A stretch of 60,468 bases of DNA from Candidatus Endomicrobium embiratermitis (GTDB lineage: Bacteria; Elusimicrobiota; Endomicrobiia; Endomicrobiales; Endomicrobiaceae): positions 1 through 60,468 of the forward strand of contig WQYI01000011.1 in the NCBI GenBank assembly GCA_009781315.1, written 5' to 3'. The stretch's first letter is position 1. Each line of letters begins with the position of its first letter. Below the pieces are notes generated by a model, which saw only the letters and a list, made by a program, of their open reading frames with translations, made no database searches and had not been told where the DNA came from. Shown here piece after piece: positions 54,348 to 60,468 of this stretch. The position numbers and the translations under genes are program-made.

Positions 54348-55628
54348 ATGAAACTAGAAATCAATGAAAAATTCAAAGAAGCGTACGATTTAATTTCAAA
54401 AACCAACGACTGCGTTTTTGTTACCGGTAATGCCGGAACGGGGAAAACCACGTTTTTGAAATATTACGTTACGCACGCGCAGAAAAAAACCGTAATTCTT
54501 GCGCCTACGGGCGTGGCCGCTCTTAACGCCGGCGGGGAAACAGTACATTCTTTTTTCGATTTTAAGCCGGATGTCACCCTTTCAAAAATAAAAAAGAAAA
54601 AGCTTAATGACAATTCGATATATAAGAAAGTCGAAACAATTATTATAGACGAAGCCTCTATGCTGCGCTGCGATTTGCTGGATTGCATCGACAAATTTTT
54701 AAGAATGAACAGAGACGCCCACTCCGAACCTTTTGGCGGCGTTCAGATGGTTTTAATAGGCGACTTGTTTCAGCTTCCGCCGGTAGTAAAAAAAGACGAA
54801 GCGCACATTTTTAATTCCGTTTACAAATCGCCGTATTTTTTAAGCGCTCATTCTTTAGACTGCTGCATGCTTCATACCGTGGAACTTAAAAAAATATACC
54901 GCCAGACCGAAAATTATTTTGTTTCTCTTCTTAATAGCGTACGAAGCGGAGCTGCCGGCGACAGCGAGCTTGCCATTTTAAACCAAAAGGCCGTTTCGGC
55001 CGACAAGCAAAGCTTGCAAAATAAATCAATGTCAGTTTATCTTACCACAACAAATAAAAAAGCTTCCGGAATAAATTATCAATATCTTGAAAAGCTCAAA
55101 AGCGGCAAAATCGCTTTTGTGGCGGAAACCGAAAATATCGATGAAGATTTGAACGTATTGCCTGCCGAATACGAGCTTGTAATAAAAAAAGGCGCCCAGG
55201 TGATGATGGTAAACAACGACGTTAAAGGGCGTTGGGTAAACGGAAGCATAGGAATTGTGGAAGACGTCAAAAGCGGACTTCACAGCGATAAAGTTTTTAT
55301 ATGCGTCCGGTTTCCCGACGGCAGAATCGAGCAGGTTGAGCCTTACAAGTGGGAACTTTTTAAATATAAATGGAATGACGAACTTAAGCAGATAGAAACC
55401 GAAAGCGCGGGATTTTTTAAACAGTACCCGTTAAAATTGTCGTGGGCTGTTACAATACATAAAAGCCAGGGCAAAACTTTTGACAACGTAATTATAGATA
55501 TGGAATACGGCGCTTTTGCCCCGGGTCAGTTATACGTAGCGTTAAGCCGCTGCACAACCTTTGACGGAATTTCCCTGTCAAGACCTTTGACAAAAAGAGA
55601 TATACTGTCCGCAAAGTTCAGCTTTTAG
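54348..55628 (+). CDS. Pif1-like AAA_30 helicase
   Basis: A 426-aa superfamily 1 helicase of the Pif1/RecD group. Walker A GNAGTGKTTFLKYY (about 27-38), Walker B IIIDEASML, the MVLIGDLFQLPPVVK motif and the C-terminal TIHKSQGKTFDNVII block are present, with ARG-finger-type VALSRC near the end. It unwinds DNA from a 5' end and could act on repeats or R-loops. It has no obvious partner in the operon; bioD follows after the REP at 55635. Confidence 0.93.
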   Translation: MKLEINEKFKEAYDLISKTNDCVFVTGNAGTGKTTFLKYYVTHAQKKTVILAPTGVAALNAGGETVHSFFDFKPDVTLSKIKKKKLNDNSIYKKVETIIIDEASMLRCDLLDCIDKFLRMNRDAHSEPFGGVQMVLIGDLFQLPPVVKKDEAHIFNSVYKSPYFLSAHSLDCCMLHTVELKKIYRQTENYFVSLLNSVRSGAAGDSELAILNQKAVSADKQSLQNKSMSVYLTTTNKKASGINYQYLEKLKSGKIAFVAETENIDEDLNVLPAEYELVIKKGAQVMMVNNDVKGRWVNGSIGIVEDVKSGLHSDKVFICVRFPDGRIEQVEPYKWELFKYKWNDELKQIETESAGFFKQYPLKLSWAVTIHKSQGKTFDNVIIDMEYGAFAPGQLYVALSRCTTFDGISLSRPLTKRDILSAKFSF

Positions 55629-55634
55629 TTATTT

Positions 55635-55670
55635 CCCCTCGCCCCTTGCGGGAGAGGGCAGGGTGAGGGG
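55635..55670. repeat. REP-type palindrome between the helicase and bioD
   Basis: CCCCTCGCCCCTTGCGGG followed by AGAGGGCAGGGTGAGGGG forms an imperfect inverted repeat. The reverse complement, interrupted by about 66 bases, occurs at 20296-20401. Confidence 0.85.
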
Positions 55671-55682
55671 TATAAGAAGTCT

Positions 55683-56375
55683 ATGAACAAATCAATCTTC
55701 ATCACCGCCACGGATACCGAAGCCGGCAAAACTTATGCCAGCTGTAAAATTGCCGAAGCTTTAAAAAACGCAAGGCTAAATTGCGGCGTTTTCAAGCCTG
55801 TTTCCACCGGCGACAGAAACGATGCCGAAAAATTAATAAAAGCCGCTGAATTAAATGAAAAGCCTGAAACCGTCACACCCGTATTTTTCAAAAACCCGAT
55901 GTCGCCTTACGGCGCGTCTTTATTGGAACACAAAACATTTGATTTGAAAAGCGTTGATAAAACGTACAAATACTTTTTAAACAAATACGATTTTACGATT
56001 GTTGAAGGAGTGGGGGGGCTTTTAGTCCCCTTAAAAAAAGATTTTTTTGTAAACGATTTAATAAAGAGACTTCGTCTTCCTGTTATAATAGTCGCAAGGT
56101 TTGGTCTTGGGACAATAAACCATACGCTTTTAACTGTAGATAAATTGAAAAGAGACAAAGTAAAAATTGCAGGAATAATTTTAAGCGGTAAAAAAAACAT
56201 CAATGACGTTTCCGCTAAAAGCAGCGCGGACATTATAAGAAAATTGACAAAACTGCCTGTATTAGAACTCGGTTATAATGAAAAATTATCTGTCATTGAT
56301 AAAAAGAGAACAAACTTGCCTGTCATACCGTTGAAAAACGGTATCCATGTTTGCGTTAAAAAAGTTAAGATATAA
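55683..56375 (+). CDS. bioD: Dethiobiotin synthetase
   Basis: A 230-aa BioD, which closes the ureido ring of biotin by carboxylating diaminopelargonate. The P-loop reads ITATDTEAGKTYASCKIAEALK, and KPVSTGD plus EGVGGLLVPL are also present. The gene ends 87 bases before bioA. Only BioD and BioA of the pathway are seen in this window. Confidence 0.95.
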   Translation: MNKSIFITATDTEAGKTYASCKIAEALKNARLNCGVFKPVSTGDRNDAEKLIKAAELNEKPETVTPVFFKNPMSPYGASLLEHKTFDLKSVDKTYKYFLNKYDFTIVEGVGGLLVPLKKDFFVNDLIKRLRLPVIIVARFGLGTINHTLLTVDKLKRDKVKIAGIILSGKKNINDVSAKSSADIIRKLTKLPVLELGYNEKLSVIDKKRTNLPVIPLKNGIHVCVKKVKI

Positions 56376-56381
56376 AAATGG

Positions 56382-56425
56382 ATTCCTGGTCAATCCTTCG
56401 GCTACGCTCAGGACAGGTCCGGAAT
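56382..56425. repeat. Short palindromic element between bioD and bioA
   Basis: ATTCC/GGAAT and CCTG/CAGG nested stems frame TCCTTCGGCTACGCTCAGGA, which shares the CTTCGGCTACGCTCAGG words common in dispersed bacterial repeats. Confidence 0.4.
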
Positions 56426-56462
56426 TGATGACATCTACGGTAATATTAATTTAGAAAATAAA

Positions 56463-57866
56463 ATGAATTCAAAACAAAAAAAGCAGCTTATAAAGAAAGA
56501 CAAACAAAACATATGGCATCCGTTTACGCAAATGGCGGACTGGCTCAACAACGACCCTTGCGAACCGCTGATTATTGATCAAGCCAAAGGCTCTTATTTG
56601 TACGACGTTGACGGCAAAAAATATCTGGACGGCGTGTCGTCTTTATGGGTAACTCTTCTGGGCCACAGAAACCCTAAAATAGACAAAGCCATAAAAAAAC
56701 AAATCGATAAGGTCAGCCATACGACTTTTCTGGGGCTGACGCATAAGCCTGCGATAGATTTGTCCGAAAAACTGTTAAAAATCCTGCCTGAAAACTTAAC
56801 AAAAATATTTTATTCGGATAACGGTTCTACGGCCGTGGAAGTCGCTTTAAAAATGGCTTACCAGTATTGGCAATTCAAAGGCGAGCAGCGAAACTGCTTT
56901 TTGTCTTTAAAAAATGCTTATCACGGCGATACCATAGGAGCGGTATCTGTGGGCGGTACGGATTTATTTCACGCAAAATTTAAGCCGCTTCTTTTTAAAA
57001 ATTATTTCGCACAATCTCCGTATTGTTATAGGTGCTCTTATAAAAGGAGCGAAGCTCCTTTTCCATTGAAGGCGAAAACTTTTAAAGAACACACTAAAAT
57101 CTTAAAGTGTTGCGGACAATGTATTAAAGAGGCCGAAGACCTCTTAGCTAAAAATCATAAAACAATCGCCGCGGCGATAATCGAGCCGGTAAATCAGGCG
57201 GCGGCAGGCATGATAGTGATGCCCAAAGGTTATGTTAAAGAGTATGAAAAACTTTGCCGAAAGTATAAAATACTGTTAATTTGCGACGAAGTCGCCACGG
57301 GTTTTGGCAGGACCGGCAAAATGTTCGCAATAGAACACGACAACGTAAAACCTGATTTCATATGTTTGTCTAAAGGCATAACCGGCGGTTATCTTCCTTT
57401 AGCGGTTACTGCAACGACAGATGATATATACAATGCTTTTCTAGGCAAATACGAAGAATTTAAGACTTTTTTTCACGGGCACTCTTATACGGCAAATCCT
57501 CTTGCCTGCGCTGCCGCCAACGCAACGCTGGATTTATTAAAGAAAGACAAGATTATTGAAAAACTGCAGCCGAAGATCGCTCACTTTGAAAAGGAGCTTA
57601 GCTCCCTTGCAGAACATCCCAAAGTTGGAAATATACGTCATAACGGCGTGATGGCGGGAATAGAAATAGTAAAAGATAAGGTTAGCGGCAAACTTTATGA
57701 TTACAGGCTGAAAACCGGCGCGAAAATCTGCGCAAGTCTGCGTAAAAACGGCGTAATAATCCGGAATCTCGGCGATACGCTGGTACTGTTTTTGCATCTG
57801 ACGATGACAAAAAAAGAAATGTCTAAAATAATCGGTTTGATTTTTAAAGAATTGGACAGACTATAA
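56463..57866 (+). CDS. bioA: Adenosylmethionine-8-amino-7-oxononanoate aminotransferase
   Basis: A 467-aa BioA, the PLP-dependent class III aminotransferase that makes diaminopelargonate. The start DKQNIWHPFTQMADW is characteristic; YLYDVDGKKYLDGVSSLWV and FYSDNGSTAVEVALKM follow, the PLP lysine is in CLSKGITGGYLP, and EVATGFGRTGKMF gives the metal/PLP Asp region. It has a small extra cysteine-rich stretch (SPYCYRCSY and LKCCGQC, about 185-222), typical for one BioA group. It follows bioD. Confidence 0.95.
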   Translation: MNSKQKKQLIKKDKQNIWHPFTQMADWLNNDPCEPLIIDQAKGSYLYDVDGKKYLDGVSSLWVTLLGHRNPKIDKAIKKQIDKVSHTTFLGLTHKPAIDLSEKLLKILPENLTKIFYSDNGSTAVEVALKMAYQYWQFKGEQRNCFLSLKNAYHGDTIGAVSVGGTDLFHAKFKPLLFKNYFAQSPYCYRCSYKRSEAPFPLKAKTFKEHTKILKCCGQCIKEAEDLLAKNHKTIAAAIIEPVNQAAAGMIVMPKGYVKEYEKLCRKYKILLICDEVATGFGRTGKMFAIEHDNVKPDFICLSKGITGGYLPLAVTATTDDIYNAFLGKYEEFKTFFHGHSYTANPLACAAANATLDLLKKDKIIEKLQPKIAHFEKELSSLAEHPKVGNIRHNGVMAGIEIVKDKVSGKLYDYRLKTGAKICASLRKNGVIIRNLGDTLVLFLHLTMTKKEMSKIIGLIFKELDRL

Positions 57867-57881
57867 TAAAAGGAGCAGAGT

Positions 57882-58247
57882 ATGTCATTTTTAATAGGGT
57901 TTTGCGTAATGTTTGTATTTTCAGCGATTGTATTGCATTTTGCCGGAAAATTAAGCGAAGGCGTTTATATTGATAACGGAAAATCGTTGATATTTGCGGC
58001 TTTGATTTTTGCCGTTTCAAGCATTATTATGTTAATGATATTTAACACATCGGGGATGTTTGGATTTATTATCAGCATTATAAAAAATATTATTGTTTTG
58101 AATATCGTTACTCATTTTGTTAAAGGATTCCGTATTGTTGATTTCCGGTATTATTTTTCCGTGGCCTTAGGTATTACCGCCGTGACTTTTTTTCTTGGAT
58201 TAGCGCTTGGACTTCTGTCCGCAAGTCTTCAAATACGTTTGTATTAA
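57882..58247 (+). CDS. Small four-helix membrane protein
   Basis: A 121-aa hydrophobic protein with four likely membrane segments: FLIGFCVMFVFSAIVLHFAG, LIFAALIFAVSSIIMLMIF, FIISIIKNIIVLNIVTHFV and YYFSVALGITAVTFFLGLALGLL. No motif was recognised. It follows bioA by 15 bases and may share its transcript. A strong terminator lies just downstream. Confidence 0.8.
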   Translation: MSFLIGFCVMFVFSAIVLHFAGKLSEGVYIDNGKSLIFAALIFAVSSIIMLMIFNTSGMFGFIISIIKNIIVLNIVTHFVKGFRIVDFRYYFSVALGITAVTFFLGLALGLLSASLQIRLY

Positions 58248-58270
58248 AATTGTTAATTATTGTAATAAGT

Positions 58271-58307
58271 GTAAAAAATCGCTTAAAAATTCTAAGCGAT
58301 TTTTTAC
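58271..58307. terminator. Bidirectional terminator
   Basis: GTAAAAAATCGCTTA (58271-58285) pairs with TAAGCGATTTTTTAC (58293-58307), with a T run on each strand. It ends the bio transcript and the convergent PorV-like gene. Confidence 0.95.
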
Positions 58308-58357
58308 ATTGGGCTGCTTTGTACGCGCAATTATGCTCCTGCCGCTAAAAATTAGTA

Positions 58358-59278
58358 TTAAAACCAAAAATAGGAAAGAGAAACTCTGTGGGTGTCTCCA
58401 AAATCTCCCATAGGAACAAATGCGTAGTCTATCATTAAAGATTTAACTCTTATGCCAAAACCCGCCGTCAATCCCGCTACGCCTCCGATATCGGACATCG
58501 TATTATATCCGGCCCTGAAAGACATAGATATGGCGTCAAGTAATTTAAGCTCATATTCCGCGCCAAGCGCAGCATAAATTTCTTCTTCGTAATATGAAAA
58601 ACCTATATCAGCCGCGGTAATAAGATTATCCTTTACGCAATATGCAGCTCCCAGCCTTGCGGTCATCGGAAGCTGTTCTGTTTCTTGTCCGTATTTAATC
58701 CCTTCGCTTATGTTTGTTACCGCTAATCCTAACAAAAATTTGTTTTTAATCATTGCCGGCAGGCTCAAACCAAAATCTAATGCCGGTACATACACCTCAT
58801 CCACTATTTCCGAACGTATCATCTTCCCGGATACTCCTACCCCAAACCCTTTAATATTAATCGCATATCCTGCGGATATTGCCATATTGTACGGATTCAT
58901 ACTTCCGGTTGCATTTCCGAAGTTATCGTAAGAATCGACTTTGCCGTAAGAAAAATATTGAATGGCAAAACCTACAGCGCTTATGCCCTTTAATTTATAT
59001 TCAAAAGACGCATAGTCGTAAGACGAATCTTCCACATACGACGAATGCATAAAATCTACAGTGTTTGCACCGCTTCTTGCGATTAATGCCGGATTCCAAT
59101 ACATCGACGTAGAATCTTCGACAAATGCCGTTCCCGCTCCTCCCATCGCTATATATCTTGCTCCGGCAGGCATCTGTAAAAAAGGAAGAATAGCCGTCCC
59201 TTTGGAAGCGCTGCTTGCCGCGGCGCTTACAAATAACAAGACTGCAACCAATGATAAAATGCCTAATACTTTTTTCAT
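58358..59278 (-). CDS. PorV/UPF0164-like outer-membrane protein
   Basis: A 306-aa exported protein. The ATG at 59278 starts a signal peptide (KKVLGILSLVAVLLFVSAAASSAS). The first mature segment FLQMPAGARYIAMGGAGTAFVEDSTSMYWNPALIA is the hallmark of the PorV/PorQ and UPF0164 family, FadL-like barrels. The remaining strands alternate and the protein ends RVSLSYFWF, a proper C-terminal beta signal. In Bacteroidota PorV shuttles T9SS substrates to the cell surface. It is directly downstream of a gene whose product ends with a T9SS-like sorting domain. A T9SS role here is inferred. Confidence 0.88.
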   Translation of the reverse strand: MKKVLGILSLVAVLLFVSAAASSASKGTAILPFLQMPAGARYIAMGGAGTAFVEDSTSMYWNPALIARSGANTVDFMHSSYVEDSSYDYASFEYKLKGISAVGFAIQYFSYGKVDSYDNFGNATGSMNPYNMAISAGYAINIKGFGVGVSGKMIRSEIVDEVYVPALDFGLSLPAMIKNKFLLGLAVTNISEGIKYGQETEQLPMTARLGAAYCVKDNLITAADIGFSYYEEEIYAALGAEYELKLLDAISMSFRAGYNTMSDIGGVAGLTAGFGIRVKSLMIDYAFVPMGDFGDTHRVSLSYFWF

Positions 59279-59327
59279 TTTTAAAACCTTTTCACTGAAA
59301 CTTTGTTTCAAAGCAAGTATATCTTTA

Positions 59328-60468
59328 TTATCGCTGGTGCACTACAATTTTTACTGTCTTACTTTTTCCGCCATCATATTCTATGCGGCATAAATACACG
59401 CCGCTTGCCACTTTATCGCCGTTCTCATTTTTCGTATCCCACTGCCTGCTGCCGCCCGCAGGGAGCCTTATCGTCTTTATTTTTCCGCCTAAATACGTGC
59501 ATATTGTAACAGTTGCCGGTTTTATTGAATCATTTGCCAACGTTATACTGCCGTTGCGCACAGGGTTTGGATAATATTTAAATACCATGGGGAATGTATC
59601 GTCTATTGTCGGATCGGAATTTATTGTCACCGCCTGTGTTCGCGTTACATAATCTCCGCTTGTATTCGTTATTGTCAAATCAAACTTTGTTCCGTGCGCA
59701 ACAGTAGGCGGTATTACAAATGACGCTGTTATTCCTGTTGTTCCGGTTCGCGTTATACTTGTTCCGTTTATCGTTGTCGCTCCGCTGACTAATTTTATCG
59801 CTACTCCGCTCTGATAGTCTGTCCCTGTTACGTTCAATCTCAACGTTGTCCCTCTTATTCCTATATCAGGCGTCACATTGGTTATCGCCATAGTGTTTCC
59901 CAATACCATGAATATTCCTGTTTTTGTTATATCTTCTATATATGCGCTGCTCGATACCACCAAATTCCACTTCCCTATTGTCGCTGTGTCGGGTATTGTA
60001 AACGACGCCGTTAATCTGTTTGAAGAATTATATGTTACCGCCGTTGCATTTATTGTATTGGCTCCGTTTACAAGTCTTGCCGTTGAACCTGATAATAAAT
60101 TAGTTCCGTTTATTTGCACGCTTACCGTTGTATTTCTTCTGCCTTCCGTAGGTGTTATTGTATCTATTGTCGCGTATATAAATGTTCCGCCGCCGCCTAC
60201 GCGGAAAGTCATTACTGCTCCGGGAGCGGATATTGCCGTTATCGGTTTGCCGGCATTTAGCCCGTCATAACTTTTGCTGTTCGGAGTTGTTGTGTCGGTA
60301 AATGAAGTGTTGTGACCGGCACGGAAATAATGAGCGGACGATGAGCCGCCCGGACCTTTGCCATTTGCCGCTTCGACAGAAACCATTGGGCGGCTGCTGT
60401 TGTCGTTGTTAGGCATACTTTCATCTATATGCCATATCAATAGGCCTCTGGGACTCGGCAAGCCTTTA
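59328..60468 (-). CDS. C-terminal part of an M6-type secreted protease with sorting domain (5' end outside window)
   Basis: The reading frame is open to the right edge, so the N-terminus and the HEXXH catalytic site lie outside. The fragment is about 379 aa. It begins with GLLIWHIDES, a signature of immune-inhibitor-A (M6) metalloproteases. Two IPT/TIG-like beta domains follow (about 95-190 and 190-275; shared TITPTEGRRNTTVSVQINGTN and VTPDIGIRGTTLRLNVTGTD). The last 80 residues (KYYPNPVRNGSITL to GDKVASGVYLCRIEYDGGK) resemble the FlgD-Ig or T9SS type A sorting domain. The product is likely exported and anchored on the surface. Confidence 0.85.
   Translation of the reverse strand, partial: KGLPSPRGLLIWHIDESMPNNDNSSRPMVSVEAANGKGPGGSSSAHYFRAGHNTSFTDTTTPNSKSYDGLNAGKPITAISAPGAVMTFRVGGGGTFIYATIDTITPTEGRRNTTVSVQINGTNLLSGSTARLVNGANTINATAVTYNSSNRLTASFTIPDTATIGKWNLVVSSSAYIEDITKTGIFMVLGNTMAITNVTPDIGIRGTTLRLNVTGTDYQSGVAIKLVSGATTINGTSITRTGTTGITASFVIPPTVAHGTKFDLTITNTSGDYVTRTQAVTINSDPTIDDTFPMVFKYYPNPVRNGSITLANDSIKPATVTICTYLGGKIKTIRLPAGGSRQWDTKNENGDKVASGVYLCRIEYDGGKSKTVKIVVHQR

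Overview
The window carries the chromosomal replication-origin neighbourhood of an AT-rich, Gram-negative-type anaerobe. Outer-membrane beta-barrels, a lipoprotein, a PorV-like protein, an indolepyruvate:ferredoxin oxidoreductase (IorAB) with a PaaK-type CoA ligase, and a dnaA-dnaN-gyrB-gyrA cluster fit the Elusimicrobiota (Endomicrobium-like). That placement is an inference from gene content, not a database result.

Layout. (1) 1-5000: edge of the window, then a short CRISPR array, a tracrRNA and a minimal type II-C cas9-cas1-cas2 operon. (2) 5.0-10.0 kb: a second, diverged copy of the last codons of gyrA with its own terminator, then two overlapping unrecognised genes (307 and 1159 aa) that are thus bracketed by two gyrA 3' ends. 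(3) 10-23.5 kb, all on the minus strand: gyrA, a Fic gene bracketed by 74-bp direct repeats, two YjbQ paralogues, a SagB-like nitroreductase, an HD protein, gyrB, a DpnI-type endonuclease with a coupled 49-aa ORF, dciA, dnaN and dnaA, with a likely oriC upstream of dnaA. (4) 23.7-29.9 kb: a small lysine-rich exported protein, then rsmA, mnmE, jag, yidC, yidD, rnpA and rpmH on the minus strand, pointing toward dnaA, an inverted arrangement compared with the usual one. (5) 29.9-43 kb, plus strand: a porin, a lipoprotein, and one 11-gene operon in which iorA, iorB, paaK and an ACT-domain gene are interleaved with membrane RDD/TPR and unknown genes. (6) 43-49 kb: a BvgS-like hybrid kinase (minus), then TPR, HAD and LolA-like genes. 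(7) 49-58 kb: two perfect parS sites around a radical SAM gene, parA, a membrane gene, parB, a glycosidase-like gene, a Pif1-like helicase, bioD and bioA. (8) 58.3-60.5 kb: a PorV-like gene and the C-terminal part of an M6-type protease with a possible T9SS sorting domain.

How it fits together: the core is replication and segregation (DnaA, DnaN, DciA, gyrase, ParAB, parS), protein insertion and RNA maturation (YidC, RnpA, MnmE, RsmA). Defence or toxin-type genes (Cas9, DpnI, Fic) have entered the gyrase cluster at separate points. A striking second layer is repetitive DNA: seven-base tandem repeats of several families lie in intergenic hairpins, supply stop codons to dnaA, yidC, the ACT gene and the glycosidase, and sit in frame inside mnmE, rsmA and the radical SAM gene.
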